Assembly (NCBI RefSeq): GCF_900019265.1
Contig: NZ_CYGX02000035.1
Span: 1-54,912, forward strand
DNA length: 54,912 nucleotides
Direction: 5' to 3'
Source: Paraburkholderia ribeironis
GTDB taxonomy: Bacteria; Pseudomonadota; Gammaproteobacteria; Burkholderiales; Burkholderiaceae
A program made the translations under genes and the position numbers. Shown here piece after piece: positions 8,487-17,691 of this stretch (the first letter of the stretch is position 1; every line of letters begins with the position of its first letter). The notes beneath the pieces were generated by a model. It had not been told where the DNA came from and searched no databases. It saw only the letters and a list, made by a program, of their open reading frames with translations.

Positions 8487-9013
8487 GAGACGCTCCTCCG
8501 GTTGTTTGCGACGACGTTGTTGACTGTCTGGCGATGACGGGCGCGCATGCAGCGTGCCGGCCAACTGGTTCGAGGTACAAGGTCAGGCGAGATGATCGCG
8601 GTGTGAAACGCGGCTCGTCGACGCTGGTCACCTAAATCACTTTGGTTGATTTAGTACAGCAGGCGCGTCGACACTCGTCAAGGCAGCGTTGTAAATGGAC
8701 GTTGATACGCCGCTGCTCGCGCAAAGGCGCTGAGCCTTGCGTGACACGGCTTCAGCGGGTTGGTGCGGTGCAGGATCGAGGGGCGGGACTTGGGGAAAGT
8801 CCCTGGTTTGGTTGAAAGCTATCTGAAGCCTTGTCGAGGCGGTCTTAACGCCAAAGACGAACGCAAAGGCGGACATCGGCGAGTGCATCGACGTGCTATT
8901 CAGCGCCTCCTGAAGGGCGCGGCATGGACGATGGCAAATTGCACGGAAGGCGGCCGAGCCGATGGAAGGATTCGCCGCCTAACGTCTGCGGTCCGTGCGG
9001 CCGAACGGCCCTC
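8487..9013. other. Intergenic region upstream of the frc operon
   Basis: This 527-bp gap lies between the starts of frcB (left, minus strand) and the 3' end of the lacI-type gene (right, minus strand). It contains the operator-like repeat at 8632-8654. The short open frames here have no ribosome-binding site or family resemblance, so I see no gene. Confidence 0.5.
8632..8654. promoter_or_regulatory. Operator-like inverted repeat upstream of frcB
   Basis: CTAAATCA (8632-8639) and TGATTTAG (8647-8654) are perfect 8-bp inverted arms with a 7-bp spacer. The site lies about 145 bp upstream of the frcB start in locally AT-rich sequence. Spaced A/T-rich inverted repeats are typical of ROK-family operators, so the ROK regulator encoded at the end of this operon is the natural candidate. 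The link is inference. Confidence 0.55.
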
Positions 9014-10045
9014 TCAACGCGAACGCGGCGTGCCGGTCGAAGCCCGCACGACGAGTTCGGGCGCGGACGAAATCCGCATCGGCACGCTTGCCGTGCCGCG
9101 ACCCGCCTGCCCATACGACGACTCGATCAGCTCGCGCAACAACGACACCGCAAGTCCCGCCACTTCCACGGTCGGCACGGCCACCGTCGTCAACGCGGGC
9201 CGCGATTCGCGTGCGAGCTGAATGTCGGTGATGCCGATTACCGACAGATCGGCCGGCACCTGCAGACCGAGATCGGCGGCGGCGTGCATCGCGCCGAGCG
9301 CCGGCAGATCGTTGGTCGCGAAGATCGCCGTGAGCTTCGGGTCGGCCTCGAGCAGCGCGCGTGTCGCGAGGTAGCCGCCGTGGATCGTATCGGCGGCATG
9401 TCTGACCCGGTTCCTTGGTGCGCCGGCCGCGCGCAGCGCATCGACGAAACCTTCGTAGCGCGCCGCGTGAATGCCCGAGGCCTTGCTGCCGACAATCGCG
9501 CCGATGCGCCGATGGCCGAGCTCCAGCAAATGCGCGCCAGCCAGCTCGCCGGCACGCCGGAAATCGACCGCGACGCACGGCAGTCCGGGCGGCTCGTTTG
9601 GCCGCTCCCACATGCACAGCACCACTGGCGTGCCGCGCGCTTCGGTCTTGTGAAGGTCGGCGAAATCGAGGTTCGCGTTCGTCACGAGCACGCCCTCGGA
9701 GAGCGTCCCGGCGATCTGTTCGAGATACGCGCGGCCGTCCAACGGATTTTCGTTAGTATTGCAGATGATCACGAAGTGGCCGCTTGCACGCGCCGCACGT
9801 TCGACCGCGAGCGCGAACTCCGGATAGAACGGATTGGCGATGCTCGACACCATCAGCGCGAGCGTCGGCGCGCGGCCCTCGGCGAGCGCGCGGGCCGCGA
9901 GGTGCGGGCGATAGCCGAGCGCGTCGACGGCGTCGAGCACCCGCTGGCGAGTCTGCGTGCCGACCCGGCCGCGATTGCGCAGCACGTTGGATACCGTCGC
10001 AGGGGTGACGCCGGCATGACGCGCGACTTCGCTGAGTGTGGGCAT
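9014..10045 (-). CDS. LacI-family repressor of the galactooligosaccharide operon
   Basis: The 343-residue protein has the LacI plan: an N-terminal helix-turn-helix (L-S-E-V-A-R-H-A-G-V-T, then T-V-S-N-V-L), the hinge helix A-A-R-A-L-A-E-G, and a periplasmic-binding-protein-like effector domain. The ATG at 10045 gives the usual short N-terminus; longer frames add unsupported residues. It is transcribed away from the beta-galactosidase transporter operon. The 16-bp LacI-type palindrome at 10185-10200 lies between the two starts. The role is comparable to Bacillus GanR: repression until a galactoside is present. Confidence 0.82.
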   Translation of the reverse strand: MPTLSEVARHAGVTPATVSNVLRNRGRVGTQTRQRVLDAVDALGYRPHLAARALAEGRAPTLALMVSSIANPFYPEFALAVERAARASGHFVIICNTNENPLDGRAYLEQIAGTLSEGVLVTNANLDFADLHKTEARGTPVVLCMWERPNEPPGLPCVAVDFRRAGELAGAHLLELGHRRIGAIVGSKASGIHAARYEGFVDALRAAGAPRNRVRHAADTIHGGYLATRALLEADPKLTAIFATNDLPALGAMHAAADLGLQVPADLSVIGITDIQLARESRPALTTVAVPTVEVAGLAVSLLRELIESSYGQAGRGTASVPMRISSAPELVVRASTGTPRSR

Positions 10046-10184
10046 AGTCTTTTCAATATTTGGGACGGCTGTTCGACATTTGCATCGCAGCGCAAGGCGC
10101 GGCACCATCTGTCGCACAGAGAAACGACATCGGAGACCAGCGAGGCCCAAACGATCCCAAGGATCGATTTTTTTCGGCCCTGCT

Positions 10185-10200
10185 GATTAAGCGCTTAATC
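10185..10200. promoter_or_regulatory. LacI-type operator palindrome
   Basis: GATTAAGCGCTTAATC is a perfect 16-bp palindrome with the central CG typical of LacI-family operators. A half-site GATTAA recurs just downstream. It lies 37 bp before the ATPase start and 140 bp from the repressor start, so it can control the operon and possibly the repressor itself. Confidence 0.75.
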
Positions 10201-10237
10201 TCCGACTTCGAGCTGATTAAATCACGGAGTCGATGCA

Positions 10238-11392
10238 ATGGCGAGCATTTCGTTAAGAGGCGTGCAGAAGGCCTATGGCGACGGCGCACTGGTGATCCGC
10301 GACGTCGATCTGGAGATCGTGGAGAACGAGTTCTGCGTGTTTCTCGGTCCGTCCGGCTGCGGCAAATCCACCTTGCTGCGGATGATCGCCGGCCTCGAGG
10401 ACGTCACCGATGGCGACCTGTCGATCGGCGGGCGGCTCGTCAACGACGTGCCCGCTGCGCAGCGCGGCGTGGCGATGGTGTTCCAGAGCTATGCGCTGTT
10501 TCCGCACATGAGCGTGTTCGAGAACATGGCGTTCGGCCTGAAGCTCGCCAAAACCCCCAAAGATGAAATCGACCGCAAGGTGCGGGAAGCCGCGCGCATC
10601 CTGCAACTGGAGGCGCTGCTGGAGCGTCGGCCAAAGGCTTTGTCGGGCGGTCAGCGGCAGCGCGTCGCGATCGGCCGGGCCATTGTGCGCGAGCCCGGCG
10701 TGTTTCTGTTCGACGAACCGCTGTCCAATCTCGACGCCACGTTGCGTGGCCAGACCCGCGTCGAGATCGCTCGGCTGCACAAGCAGTTCGCCAAGGCCAG
10801 CGTGGTCTACGTGACCCATGACCAGATCGAAGCGATGACGCTCGCCGACAAGATCGTGTTGCTGCACGCGGGCAAGGACACCGAGCGCTACGGCAGCATT
10901 GCGCAGATCGGCGCGCCGCTCGAGTTGTATCACCGTCCGAAGAGCCGCTTCGTCGCCGGGTTCATCGGCTCGCCGCGGATGAATTTCCTGCCGGGGCGGA
11001 TCGCGTCGATCGATCCGCAAGGCGTGCTCGTCACGCTCGATCACACGGCGGAAAGCGTCCGTGTGCCGGTGAGCGGCGCGGGTCTGCAAGCCGCGCAACC
11101 CGTCACGCTCGGTGTGCGTCCTGAACACCTGGAGTTCGTCGACACGGCATCGGCCACGCCCGCAGACGACGTGCTGGTGCGCACGGTGTCGCTCGTCGAA
11201 CAGCTCGGCGAACACAGCTATGTGCACCTCGATCAGCCTGGCGGTGCCGTGCTGATCGCCAAAGCGCCAGGCAATACGCGACTCGCGCCGGGGGATCGCG
11301 CGAGCCTGCGCGTGCCCCGGCTCGCTTGTCATTTGTTTACCGAAGACGGCTTTGCCGCCGCTTTGCTCGAACCCGTCGAACACTACGCATAA
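10238..11392 (+). CDS. Carbohydrate ABC transporter ATP-binding protein (MalK/MsmX type)
   Basis: This 384-residue ATPase has Walker A G-P-S-G-C-G-K-S-T, signature S-G-G-Q-R-Q-R, Walker B L-F-D-E-P-L-S-N-L-D and the H-loop V-T-H-D. A C-terminal regulatory extension from about residue 240 contains an OB-fold/TOBE region (L-G-V-R-P-E-H-L). It should power the two permeases encoded at 14769-16608. It is the first gene of the operon, just after the LacI palindrome, and the beta-galactosidase gene starts 11 bp after its stop. Confidence 0.88.
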   Translation: MASISLRGVQKAYGDGALVIRDVDLEIVENEFCVFLGPSGCGKSTLLRMIAGLEDVTDGDLSIGGRLVNDVPAAQRGVAMVFQSYALFPHMSVFENMAFGLKLAKTPKDEIDRKVREAARILQLEALLERRPKALSGGQRQRVAIGRAIVREPGVFLFDEPLSNLDATLRGQTRVEIARLHKQFAKASVVYVTHDQIEAMTLADKIVLLHAGKDTERYGSIAQIGAPLELYHRPKSRFVAGFIGSPRMNFLPGRIASIDPQGVLVTLDHTAESVRVPVSGAGLQAAQPVTLGVRPEHLEFVDTASATPADDVLVRTVSLVEQLGEHSYVHLDQPGGAVLIAKAPGNTRLAPGDRASLRVPRLACHLFTEDGFAAALLEPVEHYA

Positions 11393-11403
11393 AGGACATT
11401 GGG

Positions 11404-13389
11404 ATGCGCCTTGGAGTCTGTTATTACCCGGAACACTGGCCCGAGTCGATGTGGGAAGACGACGCTCGCCGCATGAAAGCGCTCGGCATCGAACAGGTGC
11501 GGATCGCCGAGTTCGCGTGGAGCCGCATCGAACCGACGCCTGGCGAATACAACTGGGGCTGGCTCGATCGCGCGATCGATGTACTGGCCGCCGCGGGGCT
11601 GCAGGTCGTCATGTGCACGCCGACCGCGACCCCGCCCAAGTGGCTGATCGACCGTCATCCGGACATCCTGCCGATCGGTGCGGACGGCCGGCCGCGTGCG
11701 TTCGGCTCGCGCCGTCATTACGACTTCTCGTCGCCGTCGTATTTCGAAGCGTCGCAACGCATCTGCACGGCGATCGCCGAGCGTTACGGCAGGCATCCGG
11801 CGGTCGCGTACTGGCAGACCGATAACGAGTTCGGCTGCCATCACACGGTGCTCAGCTATTCGCCGGCAGCGGTCGCGCGCTTTCGCGAATGGCTGAAGGC
11901 GCGCTATCGCACGATCGACGCGTTGAACCACGCGTGGGGCACGGTGTTCTGGAGCATGGAGTACCGCAGCTTCGACGAGATCGACGCGCCGGTGGCGACC
12001 GTGACCGAAGCGCATCCATCGCATCGCCTCGACTACCGGCGCTTCGCGTCCGACGAAGTGGCGCGCTACAACCGCATGCAGGTCGAGATCATTCGCGCGC
12101 ATTCGCCAGGGCGGCCGGTCGCGCACAACTTCATGCAGCTTTTCACCGAGTTCGATCACTACAAGGTCGCCGCCGATCTCGACGTCGCGAGCTGGGACAG
12201 CTATCCGCTCGGCGCGCTCGAAGAGCAATGGTTTGCGCCGGACGTGAAGGCGCGCTGGTTGCGCAGCGGCCATCCCGACTTCGCGTCGTTCAATCACGAC
12301 GTCTACCGCGGCATGTCGAAGCTGCCGTTCTGGGTGATGGAGCAGCAACCGGGTCCGGTGAACTGGGCGCTGTGGAATCCGGCGCCGCTGCCGGGCATGG
12401 TGCGGCTGTGGAGCTGGGAGGCGTTCGCGCACGGTGCGGGCTGCGTGTCGTACTTCCGCTGGCGCCAGGCGCCGTTCGCGCAGGAGCAGATGCATGCCGG
12501 ACTGAACACGCCCGACAACCGCCTCGACGTCGGCGGCAACGAAGCAGGTCAGGTCGCGCACGAGATCGGCAAGGTGCTCGCGGCGAATGCCGACGCCAAC
12601 GCGACGATCCGCTCGAAGGTCGCGCTCGTCTATGACTACGAGGCGAAGTGGCTGTTCGAGATTCATCCGCAAGGAGCCGATTTCCACTATCCGCGTTTTG
12701 CGTTCGAGTATTACTCGGCGCTGCGCGCGCTCGGACTCGATGTCGATGTCGTGCCGGTCGATGCATCGCTCGATGGCTACAGTCTGATCGTCGTGCCGCC
12801 GCTGCCGGTCGTGCCGGACGATTTCGCCGTGCGCCTCGCCCGCTCGGGCGCGCAGGTCGTGCTTGGTCCGCGCACCGGTTCGAAGACCCGCGACTTGCGC
12901 ATCCCGACGAATCTGCCGCCTGGCGCGCTGGCCTCGGTGCTGCCGGCGCGCGTCTGGCGCGTCGAATCGATGCGGCCGAACGTGACGGAGGGCGTGCGTC
13001 TTGCGGACAGCCCGGCTGCGAGCATCGATGACGGCGTCGCGCGTCACTGGCGCGATTTCATCGACAGCGACGCGGCCGCCGCGCTCGACGTGCGAGCCCG
13101 TTTCGCGGATGGCCATCCCGCGTATGTACGACACGGCGCGCTTCACTATTTCGCGAGCCTGTTCGACGACGCGCTGACGGTGCGCCTGTTCGCGCGCATC
13201 GCGCAGGAGGCTGGCCTCGAGACCATGGCGCTCGGCGACGGCGTGCGCGTCAGCCGACGTGGCGCGCTGACCTACGTGTTCAACTACGGCGACAGCGCGC
13301 ACACGCTGACCGACGTGGCCGATCACGCATTCGTGATCGGCTCGCATGTGGTAGAACCTCAGGGCGTGGCCGTCTACCGGTCGCGATGA
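11404..13389 (+). CDS. GH42 beta-galactosidase
   Basis: This 661-residue glycoside hydrolase family 42 enzyme should cleave terminal beta-galactosides from imported oligosaccharides in the cytoplasm; no signal peptide is seen. It opens with G-V-C-Y-Y-P-E-H-W, the signature GH42 start. The acid/base glutamate is in T-D-N-E-F-G (E142) and the nucleophile in V-M-E-Q-Q-P-G (E313). These positions are nearly those of Thermus GH42 enzymes (141 and 312). The ATG at 11404 has AAAGGA upstream; a longer frame from 11326 overlaps the ATPase gene. Its position inside a sugar ABC operon resembles the gan loci for galactan fragments. Confidence 0.93.
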   Translation: MRLGVCYYPEHWPESMWEDDARRMKALGIEQVRIAEFAWSRIEPTPGEYNWGWLDRAIDVLAAAGLQVVMCTPTATPPKWLIDRHPDILPIGADGRPRAFGSRRHYDFSSPSYFEASQRICTAIAERYGRHPAVAYWQTDNEFGCHHTVLSYSPAAVARFREWLKARYRTIDALNHAWGTVFWSMEYRSFDEIDAPVATVTEAHPSHRLDYRRFASDEVARYNRMQVEIIRAHSPGRPVAHNFMQLFTEFDHYKVAADLDVASWDSYPLGALEEQWFAPDVKARWLRSGHPDFASFNHDVYRGMSKLPFWVMEQQPGPVNWALWNPAPLPGMVRLWSWEAFAHGAGCVSYFRWRQAPFAQEQMHAGLNTPDNRLDVGGNEAGQVAHEIGKVLAANADANATIRSKVALVYDYEAKWLFEIHPQGADFHYPRFAFEYYSALRALGLDVDVVPVDASLDGYSLIVVPPLPVVPDDFAVRLARSGAQVVLGPRTGSKTRDLRIPTNLPPGALASVLPARVWRVESMRPNVTEGVRLADSPAASIDDGVARHWRDFIDSDAAAALDVRARFADGHPAYVRHGALHYFASLFDDALTVRLFARIAQEAGLETMALGDGVRVSRRGALTYVFNYGDSAHTLTDVADHAFVIGSHVVEPQGVAVYRSR

Positions 13390-13462
13390 TCGAGCTGGCT
13401 TTCAAGCATTCCATGCAGTAATTACAACGACGCAAACTCAGGCAATAAAGGAGACAGGCAGC

Positions 13463-14716
13463 ATGAAACTGAAACCACGCAAGATTCTGTTGGCACTCGC
13501 GCTGGCCGCGGCGGCTGCGGGAACCTCGGTCGTCAGCACGGCACAGGCGGGCACGCTCGCGATCAATATCGCATACAAGGGCGCAAGTCAGCGCGCGGTC
13601 TGGCAGTCGGTGATTGACGAGTTCAAGAAAACGCATCCCGGTGTCGACGTGAAGGTGTCGTTCATCGACGAAGAAGCGTACAAGGTGCAGTTGCCGGGCT
13701 GGCTCTCGACCGTCGCGCCCGATGTCGTCAACTGGCATGACGGCGAACGGATGGCGTACTACGCGCAGCGCGGCCTGTTCGATGATCTGAGCGGCAACTG
13801 GGCGAAGAACGACTGGAACGACATGTATGCGTCGACCAAAGAGGCGTCTTCGTACAAGGGCAAGCAGTACGCCGCGCCGACCGTGTATTACTCGTGGGGC
13901 ATGTTCTATCGCAAGGATCTGTTCGAGAAGGCTGGCATTCACGGTGAGCCGAAAACGTGGGACGAGTTTCTCGATGCCGCCAGGAAGCTGAAGGCGGCTG
14001 GCATCACGCCGATTGCCGTTGCGGGCCGCGATGCATGGACGCTCGCCGGCTGGTTCGACTATCTCGACCTGCGTCTGAACGGCAATGCATTTCACCAGAA
14101 GCTGATGGCGGGCGAGATTGCGTACACCGATCCGCGCGTGAAGAAGGTCTACACGACGTGGAAGCAATTGCTCGACGCCGGCTATTTCATCGACAATTCG
14201 CTCTCCTACGATCTGGACGCGGTACAGCCGTTCCTGTTCCAGGGCAAGGCGGGGATGATGCTGATGGGCACGTTCATCGCGGCGGGTTTTCCGCAGAACG
14301 TGAAGCCGCAAATGGGCTATTTCCAGTTCCCGGTGATCGATCCGAAGGTACCGACCGCCGAAGATGGCCCGGTCGAATCGCTGCATATTCCGTCGAAGGC
14401 AAAGAACAAGGCGGATGCGCAAGCGTTCCTCGCGTTCGTCGAGACCCCCGCAATCGGCGCGCAGCTGGCGAGCGGCCTGGGCTCGTTGTCGGCGAACAGC
14501 AAGTCGCCCGAGCCGGAAGAGCCGATCTCGAAGATTGGCTTCCAGATCCTGTCGAACACGAAGGGTGGCATCGCGCAGTTCTATGACCGCGATATGACCA
14601 AGGAAATGGCCGACGAAGGGATGAAGGGGATGCAGCAGTTCGTCTCCGACCCGTCGAAACTCGACGACATCCTCGCGCAACTGGAGCAGACCCGTCAGCG
14701 CATCTACAAGAAGTGA
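13463..14716 (+). CDS. Family 1 extracellular solute-binding protein for galactooligosaccharides
   Basis: This 417-residue binding protein of the maltose-binding (family 1) type has a signal peptide of about 29 residues ending A-Q-A before G-T-L-A-I. AAAGGAGA lies upstream of the ATG. The mature protein has the typical F-K-K-T-H-P-G-V-D-V-K-V and P-x-T-W-D-E-F blocks. It should capture the oligosaccharide in the periplasm and deliver it to the two permeases. The substrate is inferred only from the neighbouring beta-galactosidase. Confidence 0.85.
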   Translation: MKLKPRKILLALALAAAAAGTSVVSTAQAGTLAINIAYKGASQRAVWQSVIDEFKKTHPGVDVKVSFIDEEAYKVQLPGWLSTVAPDVVNWHDGERMAYYAQRGLFDDLSGNWAKNDWNDMYASTKEASSYKGKQYAAPTVYYSWGMFYRKDLFEKAGIHGEPKTWDEFLDAARKLKAAGITPIAVAGRDAWTLAGWFDYLDLRLNGNAFHQKLMAGEIAYTDPRVKKVYTTWKQLLDAGYFIDNSLSYDLDAVQPFLFQGKAGMMLMGTFIAAGFPQNVKPQMGYFQFPVIDPKVPTAEDGPVESLHIPSKAKNKADAQAFLAFVETPAIGAQLASGLGSLSANSKSPEPEEPISKIGFQILSNTKGGIAQFYDRDMTKEMADEGMKGMQQFVSDPSKLDDILAQLEQTRQRIYKK

Positions 14717-14768
14717 GCGGTGGCGGCCGTGAGGCCGCCTGCCGTTGCATCTGATCGGGAGAACGATC

Positions 14769-15746
14769 GTGTCGCATTCCGTGAGCCGTCACACTGTCGG
14801 CGGTCCTGTTGAACCTGCCGGCGCTGGCTTGCCCGCACCCGGCGGCGCGGTGCGCGGCGGGCCGCTGGCCGCGTCGCGCCGGCGCCGTCCAACGCCGACC
14901 GCGCGCCGCCAGCGGCGTGCCGCGTTCCTGTTCCTCGCGCCGGCCTGCGTGATGGTGGCCATCTACGTGGTATGGCCGATCCTGTCGACCATACGCCTGA
15001 GCTTTTTCAACTGGGACGGCATGACCGAGCCGTCGTTCATCGGCCTTGCGAACTACGTGGAGTTGTTCCATGCGCCGACGTTCTATACGGCGCTCAGAAA
15101 CAATCTGATCTGGCTGCTGCTGTTCCTGCTCGCTCCGCCAATGGGTCTCGCGGTCGCGTTGTATCTGAATCAGGCGGTGGCCGGCATTCGTATCGTCAAG
15201 TCGCTGTTCTTCGCGCCGTTCGTGTTGTCGGGTGTGGTGGTCGGGTTGATCTTCTCGTGGTTCTACGACCCGACCTTCGGCCTGCTCGCGATGATGCTCG
15301 GCCATGGCGTGCCGGTGCTCGGCGACCCACGCTATGCGACGTTCGGGATCGTGTTCGCGGCGCTCTGGCCGCAAACCGCCTATTGCATGATTCTTTATCT
15401 GACCGGTTTGACTTCGCTGAACGCCGAACAGATCGAGGCCGCGCGGATGGAAGGCGCGCACGGCTGGTCGATGCTATGGCACGTGATCCTGCCGCAACTT
15501 CGGCCAGCCACCTTCATGGCGTTCGTCGTCACCATCATCGGCGCGTTGCGCAGTTTCGATCTGATCTCCGTGATGACGGGCGGCGGGCCGTTCGAAAGTT
15601 CGACCGTGCTCGCGTTTTTCATGTACGACCAGGCGATTAAATACTATCGCATCGGCTATTCGGCGGCGGTGGCGGTCGTGCTGTTCGGCATCATGCTGGT
15701 GTACATCGTTTATCACCTGCGGCGGATGCTGCGCGCCGAGCAATAA
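14769..15746 (+). CDS. Carbohydrate ABC transporter permease (MalF/UgpA type)
   Basis: This 325-residue inner-membrane permease has six hydrophobic segments and the EAA loop, seen as E-A-A-R-M-E-G-A-H-G-W. The GTG at 14769 is the preferred start, with GGGAGA 7 nt upstream. A TTG 24 bp earlier is also in frame. The first 50 residues are an unusual glycine/proline/arginine-rich cytoplasmic extension before the first membrane span. It pairs with the permease encoded 10 bp downstream. Confidence 0.85.
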   Translation: MSHSVSRHTVGGPVEPAGAGLPAPGGAVRGGPLAASRRRRPTPTARRQRRAAFLFLAPACVMVAIYVVWPILSTIRLSFFNWDGMTEPSFIGLANYVELFHAPTFYTALRNNLIWLLLFLLAPPMGLAVALYLNQAVAGIRIVKSLFFAPFVLSGVVVGLIFSWFYDPTFGLLAMMLGHGVPVLGDPRYATFGIVFAALWPQTAYCMILYLTGLTSLNAEQIEAARMEGAHGWSMLWHVILPQLRPATFMAFVVTIIGALRSFDLISVMTGGGPFESSTVLAFFMYDQAIKYYRIGYSAAVAVVLFGIMLVYIVYHLRRMLRAEQ

Positions 15747-15756
15747 AGGACCGATC

Positions 15757-16608
15757 ATGTTTCCGATTCCGATCGACAAATGGAAGCCGGCCACACGCCG
15801 CGCGTACAAACTGACTTTGCCCATCGCGCTGCTGATCTGGCTGTTGCCGATGATCGCGGTGCTCGTCACGTCGGTGCGCTCGACGGAAGAACTGAGCGAA
15901 GGCAATTACTGGGGATGGCCGAAGCACTTCGCGATGTTCGATAACTATCGCGAGGCGTTGACGACGTCGCCGATGCTGCATTACTTCTGGAACAGCGTGC
16001 TGATTACGGTGCCCGCCGTGGTCGGCTCGATTGCGCTCGCGGCGATGGCTGGCTTCGCGTTGGCAATCTACCGGTTTCGCGGCAATTCGACGTTATTTGC
16101 GACGTTCGTCGCCGGCAATTTCGTGCCGATCCAGGTGTTGATGATTCCGGTGCGCGACCTGTCGCTGCAACTCGGTCTGTTCAATACGGTGAGCGCGCTG
16201 ATTCTGTTCCATGTGTCATTTCAGACCGGCTTCTGCGCGCTGTTTCTGCGCAACTTCATCAAGCAGTTGCCGTTCGAACTGGTTGAAGCGGCGCGGATCG
16301 AAGGGGCGAATGAATGGACGGTGTTCTTCAGGATCGTCTTGCCGCTGATTCGTCCCGCGCTCGCCGCATTGGCAATTCTCGTGTTTACGTTTGTCTGGAA
16401 CGATTACTTCTGGGCGCTGTGTCTGACGCAAGGCGATGATGCCGCGCCGATCACGGTCGGCGTCGCCGCGTTGAAAGGGCAATGGACGACGGCGTGGAAT
16501 CTTGTTTCGGCGGGATCGATTCTGGCCGCGCTGCCATCGGTCGTGATGTTCTTTGCGATGCAGAAGCATTTCGTGGCCGGTTTGACGTTTGGGGCGACGA
16601 AAGGCTGA
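15757..16608 (+). CDS. Carbohydrate ABC transporter permease (MalG type)
   Basis: This 283-residue permease has six predicted membrane segments and the EAA loop E-A-A-R-I-E-G-A-N-E-W. AAAGGA lies 7 nt before the ATG, and the gene starts 10 bp after the partner permease. It completes the importer with the ATPase and binding protein. It is the last gene of the operon and is followed by the terminator at 16675-16697. Confidence 0.87.
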   Translation: MFPIPIDKWKPATRRAYKLTLPIALLIWLLPMIAVLVTSVRSTEELSEGNYWGWPKHFAMFDNYREALTTSPMLHYFWNSVLITVPAVVGSIALAAMAGFALAIYRFRGNSTLFATFVAGNFVPIQVLMIPVRDLSLQLGLFNTVSALILFHVSFQTGFCALFLRNFIKQLPFELVEAARIEGANEWTVFFRIVLPLIRPALAALAILVFTFVWNDYFWALCLTQGDDAAPITVGVAALKGQWTTAWNLVSAGSILAALPSVVMFFAMQKHFVAGLTFGATKG

Positions 16609-16674
16609 CGTGGTCGGCGTTCTGGTTGCTTGCTGTGTGTCGTTTTCTTGCTGCTTGCTGCGTAGAGAAGGGTT

Positions 16675-16697
16675 GCCCGCGAAAGCGGGCTTTTTTT
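16675..16697 (+). terminator. Intrinsic terminator of the galactooligosaccharide operon
   Basis: The stem GCCCGC-GAAA-GCGGGC is followed directly by seven T residues. It lies 66 bp after the last permease gene. The convergent gene on the other strand ends at 16735, so this element separates the two units. Confidence 0.92.
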
Positions 16698-16734
16698 GGG
16701 CGCTCAAATTTTTTCGCGGTGCGAGTAAGCACTG

Positions 16735-17691
16735 CTATTGTCGCGCGCTTGTGCTCATTAATTGTCGAGCCGGTTTTTCACCCGCTACATTGTTTATGTC
16801 GGCCTGAGCGAGCCAATGGCAATAGCCGCCCAAAGTAGTTCTATCTATTTGGTCCGGATTGATGTGGGAATATTTTCCTGCCCGGAAGTCGAATTTTGAC
16901 CAATATTCGTTCGTATGCCATGCGTGAATGTGCAATACATCGCTACCGAGTTTTCTTGTTGAAACGGGAAAGTGATCGAGAAATCCAAGAGAACATTGCT
17001 GCGGATAGGTGCAACGAAGGGCCAGTTCGCCGGCGTACATTGTCAAAACATTTTTGCACCAACCCGGCCACTTGCCTTCGTAGTTGGAAAATTCCTCCCT
17101 CAAGAGTTTATGGCAGTAATCCATTTGTGCACTGAGAAAATCACATACCTGATTTGACGGGCCCAGCACAGAAGCACCAACATTATGCAAGCCTGAATGA
17201 GGAAATCCCCAGTGAAGACTGCATTCCGACAATTTATTGCGAACTTCCTCCTCGTAGGCATAAGCGCCAAAACCAAAGCACAGCCCGGATGGAGAGAAAT
17301 CAAGTAATGCTGGAGTGGTAAATGTGTCGCAATCCGTTTTCAATATATATCGATATTTTTTGCATTCGTCAAAGACGCGTTGCTCGCACAGGTTTCCAAC
17401 GCTATTGATATAGGGGTATCCTTCCCACTCAGTGTTTCGATCGATGTATGGCACACTTGAAATCAATGTTATATTTTCATCAACCGGTACTTGATTCAAT
17501 GCGTCAGGATGACATGCTGCAATAATTTTAGCGCGCGTGAATAGATCGCTAAATAGCATGCTTTTGTAGAGCCAGTAAAACTCCTCTATCGTTTCTTTCC
17601 TGTTGTCGATATATACCAGAACACCCAGATCCGGGGGTGGCTCTGCATTAAATGGACTTGAAGACAAAGTGTTTCCTTCGATTGGTTGCAT
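16735..17691 (-). CDS. Glycosyltransferase-like protein of unknown function (DUF7164-like), low GC
   Basis: The 318-residue protein has no signal peptide. It looks like a GT-A nucleotide-sugar fold: an early V-L-V-Y-I-D-N strand, a K-T-D-C-D-T motif that could be the metal-binding D-x-D (near residue 118), and later conserved W/H/C-rich stretches. I associate this pattern with the DUF7164 group, but from memory and with limited certainty. The gene is clearly more AT-rich than its neighbours and uses codons such as ATA, AAA and TTT freely. It is isolated between a terminator and small housekeeping-like genes. Recent horizontal transfer is the simplest explanation. No partner gene is visible nearby. 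Confidence 0.6.
   Translation of the reverse strand: MQPIEGNTLSSSPFNAEPPPDLGVLVYIDNRKETIEEFYWLYKSMLFSDLFTRAKIIAACHPDALNQVPVDENITLISSVPYIDRNTEWEGYPYINSVGNLCEQRVFDECKKYRYILKTDCDTFTTPALLDFSPSGLCFGFGAYAYEEEVRNKLSECSLHWGFPHSGLHNVGASVLGPSNQVCDFLSAQMDYCHKLLREEFSNYEGKWPGWCKNVLTMYAGELALRCTYPQQCSLGFLDHFPVSTRKLGSDVLHIHAWHTNEYWSKFDFRAGKYSHINPDQIDRTTLGGYCHWLAQADINNVAGEKPARQLMSTSARQ

Noticed and set aside
8637..8888. 83-codon minus-strand frame upstream of frcB
   Set aside because: It begins in the operator-like repeat region, has no ribosome-binding site and shows no motif.
11383..13347. 654-codon antisense frame opposite the beta-galactosidase gene
   Set aside because: It has the composition of a GC shadow and no motif; the sense strand encodes intact GH42.
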